Part shown: positions 9,448 to 18,055 of the stretch, one piece after another
How the letters are laid out: every line of letters begins with the position of its first letter
Numbering within the stretch: the stretch's first letter is position 1
Source: Prorocentrum cordatum
Lineage: Eukaryota > Sar > Dinophyceae > Prorocentrales > Prorocentraceae
Assembly (NCBI GenBank): GCA_963575745.1
Contig: CAUYUJ010014202.1
Location: 405,813-428,390, forward strand
Length of the DNA: 22,578 nucleotides
Direction of reading: 5' to 3'
Translations under genes and position numbers: made by a program
Notes under the pieces: model-generated
What the model was told of the DNA's origin: nothing
Database searches by the model: none
What the model saw: the letters and a program-made list of their open reading frames with translations, nothing else

Positions 9448-10602
9448 TCATTCACCGTCGGTCAACTCAGCCTGAATCACGTCACGCTTGAGCTTGAACT
9501 TTATGTTGGACGGAATTGTCAAACGCATGGTTGAGACATTCACACCGCATATACATCCACCCAGCAACTTCCTGTGGGACTTTATCATGCCACTGGGGTC
9601 TCGAAGATACTGTCGGTAGCGCCTCTCGATGGCGCAGTTGTCCTGGTTCTGGTGGTGGAGCTCCACCCACTTGCCAGCGGGCTTCTTGTAGGACCAGGCG
9701 GGAACCATGACCATATCTTGTCCCCCATCAGCGTCTCGAGGCAGGTCTGCCTTTTGACTTTCATGGCCGCAGGCGTTGCGGTCATCTTCACCTTTGGGAT
9801 CAGGCCCTTGCTGCCCGGGGAGATGCCAAACACCTTCTTGAATTTGGCCGTCTTGATCGGCGGCGGCTGCGGCTTTAGGACCTCCGTGATCTTCGCCACA
9901 GTCAGGTCGGCCGCCGTCTTCGTGATCAACTCGTAGGCAGAGATCATCGCGTACGGATTGCCTGTGTACGCCTGCCTGCACAGAGGAGTCCTCGGGCGAC
10001 GTGGCTAACTGCATGTCCACATCCTCTACATACTTCTCGGTCGGGCGAACTACCGTCGCAGCAACAGGCACGGCTCCCGCGTCCTCTCCAACAGCAGCCT
10101 TCGGGAAGGGGCCGTCGTACGAGGTGGGCGGGCGGGCGCCAGGAGCCAGCGCAGCCAGCACCTCGTCCGCCTGCAGGTCCACGATGGTCGTGCTCGTGGA
10201 TGTCTTGACTGTGGCATCCGCCGACTGCGGTCACAGCGCAAGGAACTCCGCTATGGCGAGTTTTTGGTCTTGGGGCGGGAGGGCCCGCGTGAACGAGAGC
10301 TGCGGGTGTAGTTCGAGCACTTTCTCGAAATTGCAGTGTTCGCTGGTGTCGGAAGCCTTCCTGGTGGCTGTCTCCACGGTAGCGTCTAACTCAGCATTGT
10401 CGCCGCATCAGTAGCTGAACTCCCAGTGATACGCCTCGCTGATGTCGAGGCCGGGGGGGTGCGCCAGCCGCCAGGAGGCCAGCCACGCTGCAGCTGGCTT
10501 GCTGGAACTTTCGCGCATGGGTGGCGCGGGCTCGTGCTCGGCGGGCGGCGCTGCCAGATGTCTTAAGAGGGGCCACACTCCGTCGGGCGGCGCACGAGAC
10601 AT
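9448..10602 (-). pseudogene. intron-free, broken copy of a WWE-domain-like protein gene
   Basis: The reading starts at ATG 10602 (MSRAPPDGVW), the first in-frame ATG after the spliced-leader relic. TGA interrupts the frame at 10408-10410 and 10231-10233, but protein-like sequence continues in the same frame on both sides; each could come from CGA by C-to-T change. The frame shifts at about 9971-9979, where CAGG is doubled (CAGGCAGG on the coding strand), into a frame holding QAYTGNPYAM and SAYELITKTAADLTVAKI. It returns near 9715. The last ~75 residues (AWSYKK, GKWVEL, CAIERRYRQYL, CGVNVSTM, IKFKLKRD) match the WWE pattern W-x-Y, W, IE..Y, M and basic end. WWE domains bind poly(ADP-ribose) or protein partners in ADP-ribosylation and ubiquitin pathways. 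The middle region is unidentified. The WWE assignment is by motif only. Confidence 0.6.
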
Positions 10603-10769
10603 CACGCATTCGGAGGCACTGCTGCCTGCGCCTGGGGCGGACCAGGCGGGGCGGGGGGAAGCGCGGGTTAGAGCCCTAAACCCCTGGCCCTGACCAGAGG
10701 CGCAGTTGCGCTGTGTGACCCCGGGCAGCGGAGGGGGGCGCCGCACGGGGTCCCCCTAGAGGCCGCGGT
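10603..10769 (-). other. 5' UTR of the retropseudogene
   Basis: This is the 167 bases between the spliced-leader relic and the ATG at 10602. The frame is open back to a GTG at 10746, but I prefer the ATG. It is GC-rich with no other signal. Confidence 0.45.
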
Positions 10770-10792
10770 CTTAAGGCAAAAATGGCTACGAA
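10770..10792 (-). other. relict dinoflagellate spliced-leader sequence
   Basis: The minus strand reads TTCGTAGCCATTTT then TGCCTTAAG. Against the known 22-nt dinoflagellate spliced leader it keeps the 12-mer CGTAGCCATTTT and the terminal AAG. It shows three substitutions and one extra T, so 19 of 22 positions agree. Dinoflagellate mRNAs receive this leader by trans-splicing, and a genomic copy at the front of a gene is the recognised mark of a re-integrated cDNA. It sits on the same strand as, and 168 nt upstream of, the first ATG of the broken gene below it. The purine tract starts a few bases beyond. Confidence 0.8.
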
Positions 10793-10795
10793 GGA

Positions 10796-11523
10796 GTGCA
10801 GAGAGGAAAAGGAGGAGGCCGGAGAGGCGGAGGAGGAGGGAGGAGTGCGGAGGAGGAGGCGAATAGAGGCGAGGCGGAGAAGGAGGAGGAGGAGGAGGGG
10901 GGAGAAAGGCAGGATGTGGAGGGGGAGGAGGAGAGGAGGGAGGAGGAGTGGGCGGAGGAGGAGGAGGAGGAGGAGGAGGAGGAGGAGGAGGCAGCAGGAG
11001 CAGGAGGGAACGGAGAAGGAGAGGATGAGGAGAGGAGGAGGAGGAGGCCGAGAGGAGGAGGAGGAGGAGGGGGGAAGAGTAGTGGGAGGAGGAAGGAGGA
11101 GAGAGGAGGGAGGGAGGATTGGGAGGAGGTAGGAGAGGAGGAGGAGGAGGCGGAGGAGGAGGAGGAATGGAGCAGTAGGAGGAGGAGGAGGAGTAGGAGG
11201 AGGATGAGGAGCAGGAACAGGAGCAGGGAGGAGGAGCATGGAGGAGGCGGAGTAGGAGGCGGAGCGGAAGGCGCGGAGGAGAGGAGGGGAAGGAGGAGGA
11301 GGAAGGAGTGAGGAGGAGGAGCAGGAGCAGAGGAGGAGGAGAGGAGGAGCAGAAGGATGAGGAGTAGCCAGGAGCAGGAGGGGGAGGAGGAGTGAGGGGG
11401 AGGAGGAGGAGGAGGAGGCGGAGGAGGAGAGAGGAGGAGAGGAGGAGGAGGAGGAGGAGGGGGAGGAGAAGGAGAAGGAGGAGGAGAAGGAGGAGGAGAA
11501 GGAGGAGGAGGCGGAGGAGGAGG
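10796..11523. repeat. (GGA)n-rich purine tract, ~730 bp
   Basis: Almost only GGA, GGGA, GCGGA and GCAGGA words on the plus strand, with pure GGA at 10955-10990 and 11400-11525. Long open frames in several phases (Arg/Glu-rich plus, Ser/Pro/Leu-rich minus) are artefacts of composition. Confidence 0.95.
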
Positions 11524-11699
11524 ACGGGTCGCCCACGCCCTTCGGAGAAACCTTCCACCTGGGACCCTGGATCGGCGCCAGTGCCTCTCCCTGGCCAGCC
11601 CCAGGGAGGGCGGGCGCACCGATCGGGGGGCCCGGGGCGGGCCCCGGCAGGGAGTAGTGGGGTGGCCAGCAGACGCCCCCCGAATCGAGGGAGAAAAAA
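11524..11699. other. GC-rich spacer
   Basis: This lies between the purine tract and the foldback element. I see no protein signature, repeat or RNA. Confidence 0.4.
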
Positions 11700-12095
11700 C
11701 GGGATAAATTGGCGGCCTGCACAAAGGGGGGTGGGGGGAGGGGGGAGGGTTTCTTAGAGGCACCCTGCTTCTTAGAAGGCGCTGGCCTTCTGTTGCTCCC
11801 ATCGTACTTAAAGATCACATCCCAGAAATAATTTCGAGCACCCGGAAAAAGTGTCGAAAGAGTGTCGAAACAGTGTCGGACGAGTGTCTCCCAGGGCCCG
11901 ACACGTGAAAACCCTCGAGTTTGCGGTGCTTTTTCTGGTGCTCGAAATTATGGTGATCAAGGCTGAAGTAGGTTGGAACATCATGACGCTGGCCCTGCAT
12001 CTACAGATAAGGCCCGCGCCCTCTAAGAAGCAGGGGTGCTTTTAAGAAGCCCTCCCCCCTCCCCCCACCCCCCCCTGTGCGTGGCCGAATAAACA
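11700..12095. mobile_element. large foldback element, ~395 bp, G-rich ends
   Basis: The left end (from about 11701; clear from GCACAAAGGGGGGTGGGGGG at 11719) is the reverse complement of the right end (to about 12080; GGGGGGAGGG...GTGC in complement). Roughly 70 bp agree with under ten differences, including GCTTCTTAGA, GCACCC and the G-run pattern. Weaker pairing continues inward (ATAATTTCGAGCACC at about 11826-11840 and its complement at about 11936-11950) and outward. The centre near 11890 has four GTGTCGRAM-type 11-bp repeats (11849-11888). There is no ORF worth calling. It could be a foldback transposon or MITE; no target duplication was found, so its class is open. Confidence 0.7.
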
Positions 12096-12099
12096 GAGA

Positions 12100-12265
12100 C
12101 TCTCTTGGAGGTCAGCGCGGCTGGGCTGCAACTCCCTCCCTGCGCGCGGAGCGCGCCGGAGCTGCGCCGGAGGCGCCGCCAGGGGGGCCCAGCGCGGATC
12201 CAAGATATCCGCGTGGAGCGACAAAAGTTGATGTTCATGCAGTTTTCTCTCCTTCCACCGAGGGA
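12100..12265. mobile_element. foldback family A, copy 1 (left arm decayed)
   Basis: The right arm GGATCCAAGATATCCGCGTGGA lies at about 12196-12217. It follows a GCGCGCGGAGCGCGC core (about 12141-12155) and GCGCCGCCAGGGGG, the same order as the copies at 14956 and 18741. The left arm is barely recognisable. It begins immediately after the large foldback to its left. Confidence 0.6.
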
Positions 12266-13019
12266 GGCCGAGGCGAGCGGCGCCCCCTCCGCCCCCTTCC
12301 CCACACGAGTGCTCGTCGGCGCTCACGGCCCGCATCCGCGCCGCATCGGCGGACGCGAGCGGGCTCTGCGGGCTCTCGGCCCGCATGTGCCCGCCGCCAC
12401 CGCCGCCGTCGCCACCGCCGCCCTGCAGCGGTCCTGCCGGGGGGGGGGGGGGCCTCCCTCGTGGGGGGCGGAAGGGACGACGACCGTCCTTGACTCCCCC
12501 AGCAACGCGCTCGCACTCGACGCTGACGCCGCCTGCCTCGTGCTGGTGCTCCCGTGGCCCGGCTGGTGAAGGGGCGCGGCAGGTCGAGGCCCTGTTCCCG
12601 TGACCACACCGTGTACACCTTACGGGCTACGATTATCATCTGCTCGAATACGTTCATGCCACTCTCTTGCTGCTGGTGCGCGTGCTGAAGTCACGATACG
12701 AGCGAAAAGAAAAAAATCCCGCACCGAACCGGGCCGCGGGCTGCGGCCCTTTGCTTTTGTTTGTGAAGTTCGCCTCCTGGCGAAGCATCAAGTAGGTGAA
12801 CGAGGCGCATCGAACCCACCATGCTTCCATGGGCCCCTTCCATGTGGCAAGGATCGGCAAGACACAACAATCTCGCCCTCCCCCCTTCCCCAGCCCCTCA
12901 CCTCCCCCTGAGGGCCCGTCCCTCCCAGCCACCGGAAGATTGGGGCGAAGGCGCTCGGCTGCGCAACTCCACAAAGACCACCCAAAGAGGGTGTTTGCAC
13001 TTACGGGCTCTTCCCCGCT
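12266..13019. other. GC-rich region without an identifiable gene
   Basis: It includes a run of G at about 12440-12453 and several overlapping open frames in all phases. None shows a family motif or consistent coding character. Part of it could be a degraded retrocopy, but nothing supports that directly. Confidence 0.4.
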
Positions 13020-13150
13020 GTTCCATATAGGAAAACGAAGAATGACTTAAACATAAGAACTCGGTTGTCCGCGCGGATTTCTTGGATCCGAGAAATCCGC
13101 GCGGACCTCCGAACTTGCATTTTTGTGCCATGAGTCGTTCCCCTATGATG
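13020..13150. mobile_element. foldback family A, copy 2 (short, core deleted)
   Basis: GTCCGCGCGGATTTCT (13067-13082) is followed by an 8-nt loop and AGAAATCCGCGCGGAC (13091-13106), a perfect 16-bp stem. Flanks keep pairing imperfectly for some 40 more bases: the left CATATAGGAAAACGA (about 13024-13038) complements the right TCGTTCCCCTATG. The GC-rich core of the other copies is missing. Confidence 0.75.
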
Positions 13151-13594
13151 TTCAATTGAGGGATGAAAAACGCTGCTACCCTGGGTTGCAAATGCATGGT
13201 CTGTAAACCTCCCGGAGCTCCCAAAGGCCAGAGAGCCGCCAGGACGCAGCGCGACACGCGCGATACGCAGGGTTTACCCTGTCAGCCAACAGAAGGTTCA
13301 GCGCACAGCGCCTCGTAAACCAGGGCAGGGGCGTTCCTTACGCCCTTGACTCAAGGACGTGGACCTCCGGGCTTTCCTCGCCCTTGGCCGCCCGCGGCGG
13401 CCTCGCCACCGCCTCGTCGCCGCCTCGTGCGCTGGTTGCGTTTCCGCGCTCCCGCCCCTCGGCCGCCCCTGGCCGCCCCCCTTGCCGCCGCCCTGGGGCC
13501 CCAAGACGCGTGAGGGGTGTGCCGGAAAAAGGAGCGGGGCCGCCATGCGGGCCCTGCCGCTGGTGCCTCTGGTGGAGCTCCTCGTGGGGCCACG
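13151..13594. other. GC-rich region without an identifiable gene
   Basis: Several overlapping frames are open on both strands because of high G+C. No domain, repeat or RNA is seen. Confidence 0.4.
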
Positions 13595-13875
13595 AGGATG
13601 GGAGGAGGTGGAGGGAGGGAGGGAGGGAGGGAGGGGGGTAGGGTAAGGGGGGAGGGAAGGGAGGGAGGGAAGGGGCGGGAGGGAGGGGAGGGAGGTAGGA
13701 GGGAGAGGAGGGAGGGAGGGATGGAGGTAGGGAGGAGGGAGGGTGAGGAGGATGAGGAGGAGGAGTAGGGAGGGGAGAGGAGGGGGAGGAGGAGGAGGAG
13801 GAGGAGGAGGGGGGGCACAGGAATGGGCGGAGGTGGAGCAGGAGGAGGAGGAGGAGGAGGAGGAGGAAAAGCAGA
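13595..13875. repeat. GGGA/GGA purine tract
   Basis: GGGA tetramers dominate 13610-13740, then GGA triplets at 13745-13866. On the minus strand it is the pyrimidine tract on the 3' side of the third retroelement fragment. Confidence 0.95.
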
Positions 13876-14220
13876 AGGAGGAGAAGCAGCAGGAGGACTT
13901 TCCGCAGGACTTTCCCAACCTGGCGACCTCAGGGCGGCAGGAGGACGTCCGAGAGTGGCCTCCGGGTGGAGCGCCTATGCTGGCAGGAGCTTGGCTCCCC
14001 AGCCCTGCCTCACGGGGGCCCGCAGGTGTCCGCTAGTCGGGGCCAGGGAGCGGAAGGGCACACCAGTTTGGCACCCCCGCCGCACACCTTCCTGCAGCGA
14101 GCGGCCGTTCGTGACACGTGAAAGGACCCACGCTCCCATCTTGGGTGGTGGGTCTCCGTCTCTGCATCTGCATTCCGGAACAAGGCCCCCTAAATGGCCT
14201 CAACCTTCCAACGCACGGCT
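13876..14220 (-). other. probable 3' flank of the third retroelement fragment
   Basis: This lies downstream on the minus strand of the fragment at 14221-14732 and ends at the purine tract. The minus strand reads GGGAAAGTCC near the junction, not a real poly(A). No other feature is visible. Confidence 0.35.
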
Positions 14221-14732
14221 TCAGCAGAACGCACACATCCAATACGGTTCATAAAAAACGGATCTGGTGTGACGGGTGGGCTCTCGTCGTGGGCCAGGGC
14301 AGTCGCGTGACAGCCACCTGTTTGCTTCACACTTCTTTTTGCTGACGGAGCTCCTACACTCTAGACAACTCCAACGGGTCTTCCAAAGGCGCGGGGCATG
14401 ATTAGAAGTCACCTGGGCCTGGGCAGGCACATCGGGGCAGGACCTCCTGACAGCCCTGTTCACCCGGGGCGGCTGAGGGGCCCCTGGCCTCCGAGACAGA
14501 AGCATTCATACTAGCGCGAGTGGTATGAGCTCTCACCTTGGCGGCAGTGGCGATGGCTCACTGATAGCAACCGAGCTGAGCAGGAGGGGTCTGATGACTC
14601 TCGGCTCCTCTTTCCTCGCAGATTCATCGGCGGCTTCGCCACCGCACCACACACACGGAACAGGATTCCTTTCCTCTCAGCCTCGTGCATCGTCATGTGG
14701 ATGTTGAGCCAGCGCACCTCGACGCTGCCGTC
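14221..14732 (-). pseudogene. 5'-truncated, frameshifted retroelement tail (RNase H end + Cys motif)
   Basis: Three minus-strand frames give parts of one retroelement end. From the edge of the GGA tract: DGSVEVRWLNIHM...EAERKGI, the shape of the last RNase H strand and catalytic-His region. In a shifted frame near 14645-14610: GGEAADESARK, matching the RNase H GN..AD box, with G in place of N. In a third frame near 14375-14300: WSCLEC...LSRDCPGP, a Cys-pair and Cys like the retroelement tail at 6455-6800. Stops separate the parts, so it is dead. The order and strand match the large element, but the sequence is too diverged to be a copy of it. Confidence 0.55.
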
Positions 14733-14818
14733 AAGGAGGAGGAGGAGGAGGAAGAGGAGGAAGAGGAGGAGGAGGAGAAGGAGGGAGGAGGAGGCGGGAG
14801 GAAGGAGGCGGGAGGAGA
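14733..14818. repeat. (GGA)n/(GAG)n microsatellite
   Basis: GGA triplets with GAAGAG interruptions start right at the edge of the RNase H-like sequence. Minus strand (TCC)n. Confidence 0.9.
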
Positions 14819-14955
14819 ACGCGGGCGCTGTCTCTTCAAAAAGAAGACCCAACACCACAGGATGGTTGGGAAAAACACAAAGTGCACCGGAGGGAGGGGA
14901 TCAACAATAAGTATTCTTCAGGAACGAGGGCTCAACAACAAAGCACAAACATGCT

Positions 14956-15135
14956 TTCTCGGAGATCCGAGCAGGTTTACTGGATCGGCGCTCGACCCCT
15001 TTCCCTGGTGCGCTCCGCGCGCCAGGGGCGGCGCTGGTGGCACCGCCAGGGGGCCCAGCGCCTATCCAAGAAATCCGCGCAGACCTCCGAAGGTTGTGAG
15101 TATGCCGCTTTTTGCTCTTCGACTGTCCTCCTCTG
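14956..15135. mobile_element. foldback family A, copy 3
   Basis: The right arm TATCCAAGAAATCCGCGCAGA lies at 15063-15083, then ACCTCCGAAGG and GTATGCCGCTTTTTGCTCTTCGA, as right of copy 4. The core GGTGCGCTCCGCGCGCCAGGG (about 15007-15027) and GGCACCGCCAGGGGG follow the family order. The left arm (near 14961-14990, ending TGGATCGG) is diverged. Confidence 0.65.
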
Positions 15136-15505
15136 AAAAACCTCCGAACAACTGCATCGCGAGGCGCAAACAACATCCGAGAACTTCCGACAGAGTACGC
15201 GCCGATGCTTTGGCGAAGCATCACCGAGGCATCGCCAGTGCATCGGCGATGCACCGCTGACGTCGCCGATGCATCGGCGACGTCGGCGTGGGCGACGCTG
15301 GCGTGGAGAACTCCCCTCTGGCCTCGGGGGCGGCCAAGAGGGAGGTGTCCAACAGGCGGGGGCGCAAATAATGGCCGGCGGCATGTGCGCGGCCCAGGGG
15401 GGGGCTAGGGACCCATTACAATAAGAAGAGGCGCCATGAAATCTAGGGAGATCTCATGGCCCCCGCCATAGCATCCACCCTAGAGGCCTCCTAGATGGGG
15501 TCCGA
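15136..15505. repeat. GCATCGGCGA-type minisatellite, then spacer with a 12-bp hairpin
   Basis: 15217-15290 is a run of short units built on GCATCGGCGATGCATC and GACGTCGGCG. Further right, GCCATGAAATCT (15433-15444) pairs with AGATCTCATGGC (15449-15460), with one mismatch. No gene is seen. Confidence 0.65.
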
Positions 15506-15919
15506 GTAGATGGGGTCGGAGGATCGCGCCGCATGGCCAATACATCGGCGATGCATCGTCAATGCATCGGCGATGCATCGGCGACGCAACGGCGACGCAT
15601 TGTTGACGTCGGCGATGCATCGGCGACGTCGAAGTGAAGCAAATCGGGCTCCGCATCGAGCCGCATCACCGATGTTTCTGGGAGGCCTGCAAATGGGCAC
15701 CATCACCAATTCAGGGGGTTGCCTCCACAGGGGGAAGATGATCCTAGATTGCGGTGTTGGTGGTAATATTTCGGCCACCTTGAGGCCAGAATATTACCAC
15801 CATCACCGAGATCGGGAGCTTATTCCCTCGGTAGAGGCACACCGCCGATATTGGTGTTGGTGTCTACCTCTAGGCCTGCGAGTTTCGGCGATGCGGCGCG
15901 ATCCTCCGACCCCATCTAC
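15506..15919. repeat. large imperfect palindrome, ~414 bp
   Basis: 15506-15534 and 15891-15919 are a perfect 29-bp inverted repeat. Near the centre, GGTGGTAATATT (15759-15770) pairs with AATATTACCACC (15790-15801), extending to 19 bp with one mismatch. Between these, AGGCCTGCAAATGGGCACC (about 15683-15701) pairs imperfectly with the 15850-15880 region (GGTGTCTACCTCTAGGCCTGC). The left arm is longer because a GCATCGGCGA minisatellite (15538-15640) sits inside it. Outside, pairing continues across the MITE at 15919-16091. Confidence 0.8.
15538..15640. repeat. minisatellite of GCATCGGCGA/GACGTCGGCGAT units inside the left palindrome arm
   Basis: ATGCATCGGCG, ATGCATCGTCA and ACGCAACGGCG type units of 9-12 bp run almost head to tail. 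The right arm has only a single GTTTCGGCGATGCGG at the matching place, so the array expanded on one side. Confidence 0.75.
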
Positions 15920-16091
15920 AGTCAACCCGCATAGGAAGGATGGACCACCTTCCCAAGGGTACTCTTGCGTCCCTGCCTCCTCGGTCCATCCTCGGCCACT
16001 TCCGTTGGCCGCGCCCCGGTCGGGAAGCTTCGAAATGGGTTCCCAAGGCCCTTGCATCCTTCTCGCGCATCCTTACTATACGGGTTGACTG
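15919..16091. mobile_element. 173-bp Tc1/mariner-type MITE with TA target duplication
   Basis: The ends begin CAGTCAACCCG. The terminal inverted repeats are 24 bp with two mismatches (CAGTCAACCCG-C/T-ATAG-G/T-AAGGATG). TA flanks both ends (15917-15918 and 16092-16093). The 15490-15534 segment, read on the minus strand, is an empty copy of the site: CCTCCGACCCCATC-TA-CTCGGACCCCATCT, against CCTCCGACCCCATC-TA-[element]-TA-CTCCGACCCCATCT here. It has no ORF of its own. CAGT termini and TA duplication are typical of the Tc1/mariner superfamily; it would depend on a transposase encoded elsewhere. Confidence 0.85.
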
Positions 16092-16093
16092 TA

Positions 16094-16534
16094 CTCCGAC
16101 CCCATCTGGGAAGTAGATCCCCCCCCAGTCATCACCCCCCTCTTTGCCGCCCCCGACCCTCGGGCCGGGCGAAAGGGCAGGGTAGAGAATCAGCTCACGT
16201 AGCTGATTTTTCCAGAGCCCCCTGGCGCCTGGAGGCGCCCATGTATCGAGGAATGGGCCCGGCGGCAGGGCCGAAACCAGCTATATGCAGCAAATTTCGC
16301 ACCCCCCCCTTTCCCAATCCCCCCCTTTCGTCCGGCCCGAGACCCCCGTGGTCGGAAGCCCTGTTGGGGGAGGGCGCCGGGCCGGGCCGCGAGCGCTCCT
16401 GCAGAGCCTTCCGCCGCCGCCGCCGTGGCCCCACGCCCCACGCGCCGCGCGCCCGGCCCGCGCGAGGACCCGGCGGGCGCCGCGTGCCGCTCGAGGGGGA
16501 GTGCGCGCGAGGGCGGCCGTGGTACTTTCTCCTC
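16094..16534. other. GC-rich region with small hairpins, no gene recognised
   Basis: AATCAGCT at 16190-16197 and AGCTGATT at 16203 pair around CACGT, with GGCGCC-TGGA-GGCGCC nearby (about 16224-16239). A long plus-strand open frame that spans this region continues into CAT repeats and is not protein-like. Confidence 0.4.
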
Positions 16535-16676
16535 CGCCTCCTCCTCCTCCTCCTCCTCCTCCCCCTCCTCCTCCTCCTCCGTATCCTCCTCCTCATCCTC
16601 CTGCTCCTTCTCATCCTCCTCCTCCTCCGCCTCCTCCTCCGCCGAACCATCCATCCATCCATCCATCCATCCATCC
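16535..16676. repeat. (TCC)n tract and (ATCC)n microsatellite
   Basis: TCC triplets at 16535-16645, then seven to eight ATCC tetramers at 16647-16676. Here the pyrimidine strand is plus, opposite to the tracts at 4.9-14.8 kb. Confidence 0.9.
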
Positions 16677-16754
16677 AGCATATCCTCATCCTCATCCTCA
16701 TCCTCACCTCATCACTCAAGCCTCTCCTCATCTCATCCTCATGCATCATCATCA

Positions 16755-16787
<33 letters not shown>

Positions 16788-16935
16788 GCAATCAGCATCA
16801 TCATCGACTCATCATCATCATCCTCATCCCTCATCCTCCATCCTCATTCCTCATCCTCATCCCTCCTCATCACATCCAGCAGCAGCATCTCATCAGCATC
16901 ATCAGCAGCATCAGCATCATCAGCATCAGCATCAG

Positions 16936-17009
<74 letters not shown>

Positions 17010-17239
17010 CCATCAGCATCAGCATCAGCATCAGCATAAGCATCATCATCATCATCATCATCATCGTCGTCATCATCATCATCAGCAGCAGCATCATCAT
17101 CATACTCAGCACCAGCATCATCATCATCATCAGCAGCATCATCATCGTCATCATCATCATTAGCATCATCATCAGTATCATAATAAGCATCAGCAACCAT
17201 AATCAGCAACCGCAGCATCATCATCGTCAGCATCCTCAG

Positions 17240-17299
<60 letters not shown>

Positions 17300-18055
17300 G
17301 ATCAGCATCATTGTAATCGTCATCATCATCATCAGCACCAGCATTAGCATCAGCATCGTCGTCAACATCACCATCAGCATCATCATCATCGGCAGCAGCA
17401 GCATCTTCAACATCATCATCATCCTCATCCTCACCCTCATCCCGATCCTCATCCTCATCCTCATCCTCCTCATCATCAACAATAGAAAAACATCACCAGC
17501 AGCAGCATCAGCATCACCATCATCCTCAGCATTAGCATTATCATCATCATAATCCTCATCCTCATCATCATCATCACCACCAGCATCATCATCAGTATCA
17601 GCATCATCAGCAGCATCAGTATCAGCATCATCATCAGCAGCATCAGTATCATCACCTTCACTACCACCACCACAACCATCGTCATCACCAACAACACAAT
17701 CATCATCAGCAGCATCATCAACAGCAGCATAATCGTCATCATCAACAATCGCAGCATCAGCATCATCATAATCTTCATCATCATCATCCATCATTATCAA
17801 CATATCACCAATATTGTCAGCATCGTCGTCGTCATTATCATCATAATTATCATCATCATCCTCATCATCAGCGTCATCACCAGTATGATCATCATGATCA
17901 GCAGAATCATCATCAGAAGCAGCATCTGCATCAGCGTCAGCATCATCGTCACCATTAGCATCATCAGTAGCATCAGCATCATCAGCAGCATGATCATCTT
18001 CATCAGCAACATCATCATCATCATCCTCATCATCATCCCAGTTTCTCCTCCTCGT
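16677..18055. repeat. (CAT)n microsatellite block with CAG, CCT and CGT interruptions
   Basis: About 1.4 kb of CAT/ATC triplets; the purest parts are 16937-17008 and 17234-17299. CAGCAT and CCTCAT variants fill the rest. Open frames of poly-His, Ile or Ser (plus) and poly-Asp or Met (minus), the longest 404 codons, are simple-repeat artefacts. Confidence 0.95.

Noticed and set aside
9700-9980. HU-like (dinoflagellate histone-like) domain in the middle of the retropseudogene (SAYELITKTAADL...)
   Set aside because: The ELI..A..L pattern is suggestive, but the expected PG and arm motifs do not line up convincingly, so no call was made.
10676-10690. Telomere-type CCCTAAACCC
   Set aside because: It is only a single unit with no tandem repetition.
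10668-11818. Long Ser/Pro/Leu-rich minus frames and Arg/Glu-rich plus frames
   Set aside because: They consist of GGA repeats translated in each phase, and several overlapping frames are equally open.
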